A stretch of 39,154 bases of DNA from Flavobacterium sp. J27 (GTDB lineage: Bacteria > Bacteroidota > Bacteroidia > Flavobacteriales > Flavobacteriaceae), in the NCBI RefSeq assembly GCF_004303025.1, contig NZ_PJQW01000008.1, positions 172,658 to 211,811 of the forward strand, in the 5' to 3' direction. This document shows positions 1 to 7,201 of this stretch, piece by piece (positions within the stretch are counted from its first letter, which is position 1; the number at the start of each line of letters is the position of its first letter). The position numbers were made by a program, and so were the translations under genes. The notes under the pieces were generated by a model. That model had not been told where the DNA came from, ran no database searches, and was given only the letters and a program-made list of their open reading frames with translations.

Positions 1-1
1 T

Positions 2-112
2 TTAGAAGATATTGAAGATGAAGACGAGAAAGAATTAGAATCTGAAATGGAACATTTAATTACATTAGCGGGAGAGTTTTACGATAGAGAAATGGAACGA
101 TATGAAGAGTAA
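2..112 (+). CDS. 3' end of an unidentified gene with an acidic C-terminus
   Basis: An open frame enters from the left edge and ends with TAA at 110-112, leaving 36 residues. The visible tail is very acidic (LEDIEDEDEKELESEMEH, then LAGEFYDREMERYEE) and is probably helical. Its stop lies one base from the stop of the convergent response regulator, so the two genes meet tail to tail without a terminator. The family cannot be named from this fragment. That it is coding is inferred from the open frame and the sensible composition. Confidence 0.55.
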   Translation, partial: LEDIEDEDEKELESEMEHLITLAGEFYDREMERYEE

Positions 113-113
113 A

Positions 114-752
114 TCACTCTTCATATCCGTTTTTAAGAGCATATACGGCTAAACCTACTCTGGTTTTTAATTCTAGTTTTTCAAAAAGACTATCTCTATA
201 ATTTTCAATAGTACGAGGGCTACAAAACATTTTTTCAGCAATTTCTTTGTATGTCATTTCTGTAATGGTATATTTTAGAAACTCTTTTTCTCTATCTGAA
301 ATGCTGATACCATTTGTTAATTTGCCATTTGCATGTAGTGTAGATAAAACTTTACTGGTAGCCCATTCTTGAAAATATTGTCCATTTTTTACCATTTTAT
401 CTAACGCTTCTTCTAATTCTTTTGGATGTGCATTTTTGAGTAAGTAACCTTTTGCACCATTTTTAATCATTTTTATTAAGCTATATTCATCATCTTGCAT
501 GCTTAATGCCATAATTAAAATAGAAGAATGTTTGGTTTTTAACCAATTAGCTGTTTCAAATCCATCCATTATTGGCATACTAATATCTAAGAGAATTATA
601 TCAGGAAGGGGGGCAGAATGCATTTTTTTTTGTAGTTCTGCACCATTTTCGCATACATATAAAACATCGTAGTTTTCAAAATTAGAAATAATACTAGCTA
701 AGGCATTAGCAATTAAAATATGATCATCTACAATAACTATCTTTTTTTTCAT
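114..752 (-). CDS. NarL/FixJ-type response regulator (REC + LuxR HTH)
   Basis: This is a DNA-binding response regulator of 212 aa. The N-terminal receiver domain (about 1-120) shows the acidic pair D9-D10, the phosphoacceptor D56 in LLDISMP, S84 in MALS, and K106 in GYLLKN. The C-terminal LuxR-type HTH (about 148-210) shows the SDREKEFLKY and YKEIAEKMFCSPRTIENY pattern of the NarL family. Its start overlaps the end of the histidine kinase gene by 4 bp (ATGA), so the two are translationally coupled and almost certainly partners. It is the last gene of a four-gene leftward operon. The target is unknown. An inverted repeat in the divergent promoter region at 2968-2985 is a candidate site, by inference. 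Confidence 0.92.
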   Translation of the reverse strand: MKKKIVIVDDHILIANALASIISNFENYDVLYVCENGAELQKKMHSAPLPDIILLDISMPIMDGFETANWLKTKHSSILIMALSMQDDEYSLIKMIKNGAKGYLLKNAHPKELEEALDKMVKNGQYFQEWATSKVLSTLHANGKLTNGISISDREKEFLKYTITEMTYKEIAEKMFCSPRTIENYRDSLFEKLELKTRVGLAVYALKNGYEE

Positions 753-1528
753 TTTGAAAAGGGAATTTGAATGATTAATTTAGTTCCGTTGTTTTCTTTA
801 CTTTCTAAGGTATATGTGCCATCAATCATTTCGGATCTTTTCTTCATATTTAGCAAACCTATTCCATTAGATTGTTGAGAAATATCAAAACCTATTCCAT
901 CGTCTTTTAAAGTAAGTTGGATGTAATTTCTCCTTTTTTCTAATGTAACAGTAATGTTTTTACATTTAGAATGTTTTATACTATTTTGAATAAATTCTTG
1001 TGTAATGCGCAATAGTATACTTTTACTTTGATAACTAGGAATATCAATACTCTCTTGGCAAGAGAAATGTACTTCACATTTTTTCAATTCACTAATCTTT
1101 TTGCATTCTTGTTTTATTAAATCAACTAACGAGTTTTGTTCTATATTATTATCGGTTAAAGATTTTGATAATTGCCTTAACTCGCCTAATGAATCATTTA
1201 TGATAGTACTAATATTTTCAATGTTTTCAGTAATATTTGGTGCTTTATTTTCATAAGCTAATTGTTGGGTATACAAACTAGCAAGCGTTAATTTCTGACC
1301 AATATTATCATGAATTTCTCTACCAATATATTGCATAGTTTGTGTTTGTATTTCCAATTGGGTGGTTAGTAATTCTTGTTCGTGCTCTTTCTGTTGCAGG
1401 AATAGTTTATTTTCATGTTCTTTTTTCTTTTGCTTATATTGTTTTATAAAAACAATTATCCCTAATAAGAACAGAATAAAAAATAAATTAAAAAGTATTA
1501 TAGTGACTATAATTTCGCTTTTCCCCAT
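749..1528 (-). CDS. Sensor histidine kinase, HisKA_3 family, minimal sensor
   Basis: This kinase is predicted at 259 aa from the ATG at 1526-1528. One N-terminal membrane segment (about 6-28) leads into a charged coiled coil (about 30-68) and the HisKA_3 box REIHDNIGQKL with phosphoacceptor H73. The HATPase_c domain shows the N box (EFIQNSIKHS), G1 (DDGIGFD) and G2 (NGIGLLNMKKR). The frame stays open upstream to an ATG at 1600, but that start would add 24 residues and overlap the preceding gene by 94 bp. The chosen start overlaps it by only 22 bp and leaves a cleaner single membrane anchor. No periplasmic sensor domain is present, so the signal may come through the membrane or from the neighbouring 7-TM protein (inference). 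Confidence 0.9.
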   Translation of the reverse strand: MGKSEIIVTIILFNLFFILFLLGIIVFIKQYKQKKKEHENKLFLQQKEHEQELLTTQLEIQTQTMQYIGREIHDNIGQKLTLASLYTQQLAYENKAPNITENIENISTIINDSLGELRQLSKSLTDNNIEQNSLVDLIKQECKKISELKKCEVHFSCQESIDIPSYQSKSILLRITQEFIQNSIKHSKCKNITVTLEKRRNYIQLTLKDDGIGFDISQQSNGIGLLNMKKRSEMIDGTYTLESKENNGTKLIIQIPFSK

Positions 1529-2154
1529 ATAAAAGATGCTGTAAATAATAAATACATTAAACAATTTGAAAGTAAAAAATAAAGGTAATACATATTCCAT
1601 ATTTCTGGCTCTTTTACAATTAAATTGTACAAACCAAAAAAAGGTAAAGTGCCTACATAAAATAGCATAATGCCCATATTAATATAAAACATTTTATTCT
1701 GTTTAAACTTTAAAATGGCGTCATTTTTTATTTGTTTCTGAAATTCTAAAAATACCAAAATCATTAATAAAAAGGAACCCACTGTATAATTAAACGAATA
1801 CACTACTTTTAATCGAGCAAAATACAATTCTATAGGAATAAAAGAAAGAACATATAATAGTAAAAATAACCAGAATATGCTTTTCTTTTTTAAGGATTGA
1901 TAGGCGTAAAGCCAATAGAAAAAAATGAATTGCAACGGAATAACAATATATGCATGAAAAAATTGTTTTTTAATGCCTAAACTTGGAACTAATTTTACAA
2001 TACAAACATCACATAAAAATATTATAAACAAGTAGAATGTAAACCATTTCCAGTAGGTTTCTTTTATTGTTTTATAATATACTAACGCTATTAACGAAGC
2101 TATTATTTCTAGCAAGAATAGAAGATTGGATAATTCTGGTTGATAATTAAGCAT
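1507..2154 (-). CDS. Seven-TM membrane protein of unknown function
   Basis: This 215-aa protein is almost entirely hydrophobic, with about seven predicted helices (roughly 11-27, 38-56, 69-85, 92-108, 119-139, 156-179 and 189-210). Loops are short and basic (KTIKE, QSLKKK, KQIKNDAILKFKQNK). I do not recognise a named domain. It lies 9 bp after the Cys-motif protein gene and overlaps the kinase gene by 22 bp, so translation is probably coupled to the kinase. Because the kinase has no sensor domain, this protein could supply or modulate its signal, as membrane partners do for some small HisKA_3 kinases. That role is inference from position. Confidence 0.75.
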   Translation of the reverse strand: MLNYQPELSNLLFLLEIIASLIALVYYKTIKETYWKWFTFYLFIIFLCDVCIVKLVPSLGIKKQFFHAYIVIPLQFIFFYWLYAYQSLKKKSIFWLFLLLYVLSFIPIELYFARLKVVYSFNYTVGSFLLMILVFLEFQKQIKNDAILKFKQNKMFYINMGIMLFYVGTLPFFGLYNLIVKEPEIWNMYYLYFLLSNCLMYLLFTASFIWGKAKL

Positions 2155-2163
2155 AAGCGTATT

Positions 2164-2871
2164 TTAAAATCCCATTAAACCTGCCGGATCACCTGGAGGA
2201 ATAAGACTCCCATGGTTTTGAGAACCTGTAGTATTAGTGTTGTCATCTTCTGACTTTAAACTTAAGGCAGCAGTCTTGTTTGCAGGGGTATAATTATAGG
2301 CATAACCAGCTCTGTCGTAAAGACCAGTAGAAAAAGTATTTGAATCTAATGGATTAAAATCAAAAGTAGTAGTACCTTTTGTTCTAGTTGGAATCATTAC
2401 TAAAGTGTGTAAATGCCCATATTCATTTCTAATTGAATTGCTAGCTAAAAATGGAACTAAATCGTCGTGATTTTTCCATTTGTCAATTGGAGGATAAGCG
2501 GCATAATAAATGCGTACACCAAGTTCCTTAGCTGTTATTTTATCAGTAAGATTTACGGATCTATCTAAAGATTCTTTTTCAATGTGATAAATAAATTTTT
2601 TTAAAGTATCTAATTTAAATGCAATAGCACGAGCATCTCCAAAATTTGTGAATTCTGAAAGTTGATTAATTGTTTTTAGTTGATTTTCTTTGTATTTGTC
2701 TACCATTTCATGAATTAATCCTACTTCTAATTCACTCATACTTTCATTACTATAATCCAAACATATTTTATTTGGTGTGCCACAAGGACAAGGATTCTTT
2801 TTAGGAGGGAATTTATATACATAAACTCCAAATGCTATTACTATTACAATTAAAAGTGTTGTTGTTATCAT
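2164..2871 (-). CDS. Membrane-anchored protein with CxC motif, unknown function
   Basis: This is a 235-aa protein with an N-terminal signal-anchor helix (about 3-19) followed by a short basic stretch and the cysteine motif CPCG (C28, C30) plus C37. The middle is helical and charged. The C-terminal 50 residues are rich in Asn, Thr, Gly and Pro. No known family is recognised. It is the first gene of the leftward operon with the 7-TM protein, kinase and response regulator, and it starts back to back with the DUF2589 cassette across a 252-bp divergent region. The cysteines may bind metal or form a disulfide. Without a typical lipobox I do not call it a lipoprotein. Confidence 0.7.
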   Translation of the reverse strand: MITTTLLIVIVIAFGVYVYKFPPKKNPCPCGTPNKICLDYSNESMSELEVGLIHEMVDKYKENQLKTINQLSEFTNFGDARAIAFKLDTLKKFIYHIEKESLDRSVNLTDKITAKELGVRIYYAAYPPIDKWKNHDDLVPFLASNSIRNEYGHLHTLVMIPTRTKGTTTFDFNPLDSNTFSTGLYDRAGYAYNYTPANKTAALSLKSEDDNTNTTGSQNHGSLIPPGDPAGLMGF

Positions 2872-3123
2872 GTTTAATTTTTTTAAGTTATGAAATTACT
2901 TGTTTTTCTTTTTACAAAGAAACAATACTTCCTACTTTTTTTTAAAAGTGGATACACGTTTTCTGAATAGGGTGAAATAACCCTAAAAACACCTTGTTTT
3001 TCCTTTTAGATTTAACGTTTAATACTCATCAATTCTATTTTAAATGTTTATCAATTTTGTCTAAGATAAACAGGGAAACCGAAAACTGTAGTAAGAGTAG
3101 GTAAAAAATTTAAAAATAGTATT
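2872..3123. promoter_or_regulatory. Divergent promoter region between the two-component operon and the DUF2589 cassette
   Basis: This 252-bp non-coding stretch separates the two divergent start codons and must hold both promoters. It contains an 18-bp inverted repeat at 2968-2985 and two ATCAATT words at 3028-3034 and 3050-3056, 22 bp (about two helical turns) apart. I found no full -33/-7 Bacteroidota promoter on either strand. Confidence 0.6.
2968..2985. promoter_or_regulatory. 18-bp inverted repeat, candidate operator
   Basis: TAGGGT-GAAATA-ACCCTA is a perfect 6-bp inverted repeat with a 6-bp spacer. It lies near the middle of the divergent region. Its symmetry and size suit a dimeric regulator such as the NarL-type protein encoded by the adjacent operon. 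Binding is inferred. Confidence 0.4.
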
Positions 3124-3732
3124 ATGCCAAATTTAGTAGCAGAATTAAACAGTTTAGACTTTAGTGTCTACATTGGAGGACCATTACAAGCAGCAGTTCA
3201 AGCGCAAAATGCAGCTTCAATGGCACAAGTTAATTTTATTCAATCTGTAGGTTTTGAAGAAGATCCTTCCTCTACACCCACAAATCCTTTACCCAAAAAA
3301 TTAAGATATGTAGATTTTAATTATAAAAAATCTATTCCTAATCCAGATTATGATTCGAATTCGCCAACAGGTCCATCAAATCAAAAATTTATTGATAGTG
3401 AAGTAACCATTGCAGTACCTTTCTTAACAACTTTAAGTATTCCTAGCTTAAGAATAGAAGAAGTAGTTATTGATTTCAATGCTAAATTAACTTCTACTGA
3501 AACTTCAAACGTTTCCAATGAATTTGCCGCATCAGCTGATTTAGGAATTAACTATAAGATTGTAAATTTTAAAGCATCGGCTTCCTACAAAAGAACTTCT
3601 AATTCGGGTACAAATATTGAAAAAACCTATAATATGGGAGTGCATGTTAGAGCTGTAAATGACGAAATTCCAGCAGGATTAGATAGAGTTCTAACTATGT
3701 TAGAAGATAGTATTGCGAGTGTAAACAATTAA
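3124..3732 (+). CDS. DUF2589 family protein
   Basis: This 202-aa protein matches what I know of the DUF2589 pattern. A helical N-terminus rich in Ala and Gln (about 15-45) is followed by VDFNYKK, then the core PFLTTLSIPSLRIEEVVIDF (about 100-119), then NAKL, a Ser/Thr-rich stretch with FKASASYKR, and the C-terminal VHVRAVNDEIPAGLDRVLTM. There is no signal peptide or membrane segment, so it is probably cytoplasmic. The family's function is, to my knowledge, undescribed. It is the first gene of a three-gene cassette. A hairpin with a T-run follows its stop, which could make it the most abundant product (inference). Confidence 0.85.
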   Translation: MPNLVAELNSLDFSVYIGGPLQAAVQAQNAASMAQVNFIQSVGFEEDPSSTPTNPLPKKLRYVDFNYKKSIPNPDYDSNSPTGPSNQKFIDSEVTIAVPFLTTLSIPSLRIEEVVIDFNAKLTSTETSNVSNEFAASADLGINYKIVNFKASASYKRTSNSGTNIEKTYNMGVHVRAVNDEIPAGLDRVLTMLEDSIASVNN

Positions 3733-3750
3733 TAAGTTTAATTATAGATG

Positions 3751-3778
3751 GGTTACTTTTTGGAGTAACCTGTCTTTT
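3751..3778 (+). terminator. Intergenic hairpin, possible partial terminator
   Basis: GGTTACT and AGTAACC form a 7-bp stem (3751-3757 and 3764-3770) with loop TTTTGG, followed by TGTCTTTT. It lies between the DUF2589 gene and the next gene, 21 bp before the next ATG. It is short for a full terminator. It could attenuate downstream expression or protect the upstream mRNA end. Confidence 0.45.
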
Positions 3779-3790
3779 AAAAATAAAAAT

Positions 3791-4495
3791 ATGCCAAATT
3801 TAAACGAATATTTAGGAAGTGTAATGACTAGTATAACTAATGCAAGAGTTATTTCAGATTTACAAACCACAAAAATAGCTGAACAATATGCCAACCATCA
3901 ATTTTTGCAACATTTTTCTGTACCTAGAATGCGTATTGAAGATATTGAAATGACAATACCTGTTGGGATTAGTTCAACGAATGTTCTGTCTGATTTACAA
4001 TTAGAACCAATACAAAAAGACCAATTAAGTACTTCTATTTATACATCAGTAATAAATATATTAAAGTTATCCATTACTAATGATGATATAAAGGCAAAAT
4101 TTCAAAATGCAATTCAAAGTCAAATTAATGAATTTGTAAATAAGATTGAAGTTACTAATTATACTGATTTAGTTAGTCTATATAGTGATACCATTTCAGA
4201 GAAGTGTTACATTCTGGCAACTGAAAATAATTTGATTACCAAAACTATTAAAATTAGAGTTACTCCTGAAAATATGGCTTTATCACTTCAGAAAATTATG
4301 CATGAAGCTATTGTTGTGACAAAAAAAGAAAAAAGTATAGAAAATCTGGATGTAATTGTAGAAGCTAGCAAACTAAAAGAATTTGCTCCAGAAAGTTTAG
4401 TATATATTAAATTGAAAATCTCAGAAGAAGGAATGGAATGGAATAATTCGGAAAATAGTAAAGGAGAAGTTGTTTCAAAATTATTACCAGAATAA
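3791..4495 (+). CDS. DUF2589-associated protein with a shared core motif
   Basis: This is a 234-aa soluble protein of no named family. It begins MPNL, as the DUF2589 protein does. Its segment QFLQHFSVPRMRIEDIEMTI (about 38-57) lines up with PFLTTLSIPSLRIEEVVIDF of that protein: hydrophobic-[SI/SV]-P-x-[L/M]-RIE-[E/D]. The rest is helical and rich in Ile, Lys and Asn, with a C-terminal beta-like stretch (ESLVYIKLKIS). It follows the DUF2589 gene by 58 bp and is followed closely by the third gene, consistent with one transcript. A shared fold or interface with the DUF2589 protein is inferred from the motif. Function is unknown. Confidence 0.75.
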   Translation: MPNLNEYLGSVMTSITNARVISDLQTTKIAEQYANHQFLQHFSVPRMRIEDIEMTIPVGISSTNVLSDLQLEPIQKDQLSTSIYTSVINILKLSITNDDIKAKFQNAIQSQINEFVNKIEVTNYTDLVSLYSDTISEKCYILATENNLITKTIKIRVTPENMALSLQKIMHEAIVVTKKEKSIENLDVIVEASKLKEFAPESLVYIKLKISEEGMEWNNSENSKGEVVSKLLPE

Positions 4496-4508
4496 AAAAA
4501 TAATAAAA

Positions 4509-5075
4509 ATGAAAAAATCTATTTTAAATTTAATATATGTTTTGAGAGAAAAATTAATAGAATTTCCTATTCTAGTTAATCGTTTAGAACATAAAGAAGT
4601 TCATTTCTTAGAACATTTATTTATTTGGATGAAAACAGTAGAAGAAATATTATCTACTTACAACATAAGCGAAACTTCTGAAATAGCTGGATTAAGAAGT
4701 AAAATTATAGCTCAAAGATTTAATGAATCAAACAGTAATTCTAAAAAGAAAGTTGTTTTAAAAGCGGCTTCAGAAGTATTATATGACCTTCAGAAGACAA
4801 TTTTAGAAGTAGTTAAGCCATTTGAAAAAAAAACGCAAGAATCAAGAGATTTAGTAAGACAAATGTTGTTGATAATTGGAGAAATGAAATTAATTCATTA
4901 TGATTTTGATCAACCTTTTGAACAATTTGTAAATACAATTTGGGAATTAATTATTTCTAATGATCAATTAAAAGCAGGTGCTATTAAATTAAAAACAGAT
5001 CTACCTTTGACAGATATTAGACTTCTAATAGCTGAAGAGATTAATTTAGAAGATTTTCAGAATGTAGACAACTAA
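4509..5075 (+). CDS. Helical protein, third gene of the DUF2589 cassette
   Basis: I predict 188 aa from the ATG at 4509, 13 bp after the preceding stop. The open frame extends upstream to 4470, but that start would overlap the previous gene by 26 bp and add a low-complexity leader. The product looks almost all-helical and charged (for example KEVHFLEHLFIWMKTVEEIL, and KKKVVLKAASEVLYDLQKTI), with no signal peptide or membrane helix. No family is recognised. It ends 3 bp before the stop of the convergent meaB gene. Its fixed place behind the two motif-sharing genes suggests an accessory or partner protein. Confidence 0.75.
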   Translation: MKKSILNLIYVLREKLIEFPILVNRLEHKEVHFLEHLFIWMKTVEEILSTYNISETSEIAGLRSKIIAQRFNESNSNSKKKVVLKAASEVLYDLQKTILEVVKPFEKKTQESRDLVRQMLLIIGEMKLIHYDFDQPFEQFVNTIWELIISNDQLKAGAIKLKTDLPLTDIRLLIAEEINLEDFQNVDN

Positions 5076-5078
5076 AAA

Positions 5079-6164
5079 CTACTTATTAAAATAATGATTT
5101 AACAAAATTTGAGCAGCAGCAAAAGGTGATATTTCATTGTTTTGAACCGCTTTTTTATTTGCTTCCAGCAAAGTAATAATTTCAGGATGATGGTAAAAAC
5201 GATTTTTTAATTGCTCATTAATCGTTTCTAGCATCCAAAACTGATTTTGTTCTTGTCTTTTACGTTCAAAATAGGTATTGCTTTTGGTTATTTCAAGATA
5301 ATCTGCTATCAATTGCCATACCGAATCAATATCCTCTTTAGCGATAGCACTACAGGTTGTAACTTTGGGTGTCCAACCACTTTTCTTTGCAGGAAACAGA
5401 TGTAGTGCTCTATTAAATTCTGTTTTTGCTAATTTCGCTTTTGCCTTATTATCGCCATCGGCTTTGTTAATAACAATGGTGTCAGCCATTTCCATGATAC
5501 CTCTTTTAATGCCTTGTAATTCATCTCCAGCACCTGCAATCTTTAGTAAGAGAAAGAAATCAACCATACTGTGAACTGCTGTTTCACTTTGACCAACACC
5601 AACGGTTTCTATAATAATGGTATCAAACCCACAAGCTTCGCATAAAATGATAGTCTCTCTAGTTTTTCTGGCTACACCACCTAAACTATCACCAGAAGCG
5701 CTTGGTCTAATGAAAGCATTTTCATCTTTTACTAATTCTTCCATTCGGGTTTTATCACCCAAAATACTTCCATGACTTATAGACGAACTAGGATCAACTG
5801 CTAAAACAGCTACTTTTTTACCTAAGGAAGTAAGATATTTCCCAAAAGCTTCAATAAAAGTAGATTTTCCCACTCCAGGAACACCTGTTATTCCTATTCT
5901 TACCGATTGATTAGCATAGGGTAAACAGCCTTGGATTACTTCATTAGCTTTCTCAGTATGTGATTCATTGGTACTTTCTATAAGTGTGATGGCTCTACTT
6001 AAAGCAATTTTATCTCCTTTAGTAATGGCTGTAATTAATTCTTTAGCCGAAGGTTGTTTTCTACGAAATTGTAAAATATTTTGAGCAACAGTAGAACTAA
6101 TAGAGTCGGGTTGCTGTACTCCATTAATTTCTGATAAAGCCGATTTATTATTTTTATTTTCCAA
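5079..6164 (-). CDS. meaB: Methylmalonyl-CoA mutase-associated GTPase MeaB
   Basis: MeaB/ArgK is a G3E P-loop GTPase that chaperones adenosylcobalamin loading and protection of methylmalonyl-CoA mutase in propionate and branched-chain amino acid metabolism. The 361-aa protein shows Walker A GVPGVGKST (94-102), VDPSSSISHGSILGDKTRM, IETVGVGQSE and the guanine-specificity motif NKAD. Length fits the family. The start is TTG at 6162-6164, with AGGA 4 bp upstream. No in-frame ATG lies nearby, and the residues from this TTG onward resemble MeaB N-termini that I know from relatives. The mutase genes are not in the window. The gene ends against the convergent DUF2589 cassette and is probably transcribed alone. 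Confidence 0.95.
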   Translation of the reverse strand: MENKNNKSALSEINGVQQPDSISSTVAQNILQFRRKQPSAKELITAITKGDKIALSRAITLIESTNESHTEKANEVIQGCLPYANQSVRIGITGVPGVGKSTFIEAFGKYLTSLGKKVAVLAVDPSSSISHGSILGDKTRMEELVKDENAFIRPSASGDSLGGVARKTRETIILCEACGFDTIIIETVGVGQSETAVHSMVDFFLLLKIAGAGDELQGIKRGIMEMADTIVINKADGDNKAKAKLAKTEFNRALHLFPAKKSGWTPKVTTCSAIAKEDIDSVWQLIADYLEITKSNTYFERKRQEQNQFWMLETINEQLKNRFYHHPEIITLLEANKKAVQNNEISPFAAAQILLNHYFNK

Positions 6165-6240
6165 AATCCTAGTTGTTGTTGTAAAAGTACAATTTTTTTG
6201 AAAAAAATAAGGTTTCCGATGGCGAATCGAATAAAGCTTA

Positions 6241-6248
6241 TACCTTTG
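6241..6248 (+). promoter_or_regulatory. Candidate -7 box for the AEC transporter gene
   Basis: TACCTTTG fits the Bacteroidota TAnnTTTG -7 element and lies 17 bp before the ATG at 6266. No clear -33 TTTG is present at the expected spacing. Confidence 0.35.
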
Positions 6249-6265
6249 TGTTTTTTTAGGACTAC

Positions 6266-7177
6266 ATGGACAATATTTTACTATTATTTATTTGTTTATT
6301 CATAGGTATTGCTTTTCAATTTGTGAAAGCATTTCCTAAAAACATGCATGTGTCTTTAAATCAGTTTGTTATTTATATTTCTCTTCCTGCATTAGGATTA
6401 TATTACATCCCTAAAATTCAAATCTCTAGCGCTTTGTTATATCCTTTAGGAATAGCTTGGTTGGGATTTATCTTATCGTTTGTGTTTTTTTATGGTTTAG
6501 GAAAATATTTTGGTTGGTCTAAAAAATTAATTGGTTTTTTAATTGTTACTGCTGGTTTAGGAAATACGTCGTTTGTTGGTTTTCCTGTGATTGAAGCATT
6601 ATACGGAAATGAAGGTTTAAAAACAGCTATTATTGTGGATCAGCCAGGTTCCTTTGTAGTTATGGCTACTTTAGGCATTATTACAGCAACGTTATTTTCT
6701 AGAGAAGTATTGAGTGCCAAAACAATGGTATTAAGAATTGCTCTTTTTCCTCCATTTATTGCTTTTTCTATAGCTTTACTAATGAATTTTATACAAATCG
6801 ATTTTCCTATGGTGTTGCAAAGTGTTTTTCAGCGCATTGGAAGTACGGTTACACCTATTGCGTTAGTAGCAGTAGGCTTACAATTAAAAATCGAAAGAAA
6901 CAGTAAACATTGGAAATTTTTGTGGTTAGGGTTAGGCTTTAAATTGCTACTAACACCTTTGTTTTTTTACATTTTATATAAAAAAATAACACATGCTTCT
7001 GGTATAATGATTGATGTATCCATTATGGAAGCAGCCATGGCACCGATGATAACAGGTGTAATTTTAGCCTCTAGTTATGGCTTAAAACCCAAATTAGGTA
7101 GTATGATGATTGGAATTGGTATTCCTTTGTCGTTTATTACATTAGCTTTATGGTATTGGATTCTCAATACATTTTAA
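6266..7177 (+). CDS. AEC family (auxin efflux carrier-like) transporter
   Basis: This 303-aa integral inner-membrane protein has about ten hydrophobic segments in two halves. It shows the family hallmarks LNQFVIYISLPALGL near residue 31, GNTSFVGFPVIEALYG in the middle, and MEAAMAPMITGVILASSYG near the C-terminus. AEC proteins of bacteria are secondary carriers, often for malate or other carboxylates. The substrate cannot be read from sequence. It starts 101 bp from the divergent meaB start and is followed after 24 bp by an FAD-linked 2-hydroxyacid oxidase gene, so a hydroxyacid such as lactate or glycolate is a reasonable but unproven guess. Confidence 0.9.
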   Translation: MDNILLLFICLFIGIAFQFVKAFPKNMHVSLNQFVIYISLPALGLYYIPKIQISSALLYPLGIAWLGFILSFVFFYGLGKYFGWSKKLIGFLIVTAGLGNTSFVGFPVIEALYGNEGLKTAIIVDQPGSFVVMATLGIITATLFSREVLSAKTMVLRIALFPPFIAFSIALLMNFIQIDFPMVLQSVFQRIGSTVTPIALVAVGLQLKIERNSKHWKFLWLGLGFKLLLTPLFFYILYKKITHASGIMIDVSIMEAAMAPMITGVILASSYGLKPKLGSMMIGIGIPLSFITLALWYWILNTF

Positions 7178-7201
7178 TACATTTATACAAACTATTTATT
7201 T

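Noticed and set aside
1529..1600. Upstream extension of the histidine kinase
   Set aside because: It overlaps the 7-TM protein gene by 94 bp and adds a second hydrophobic stretch unusual for this kinase type; the ATG at 1528 explains the data better, although the long form is not excluded.
3124..5075. DUF2589 cassette as part of a prophage or contractile tail locus
   Set aside because: No sheath, tube, baseplate, integrase or capsid-like gene is found in the flanks, and the neighbours are ordinary chromosomal genes.
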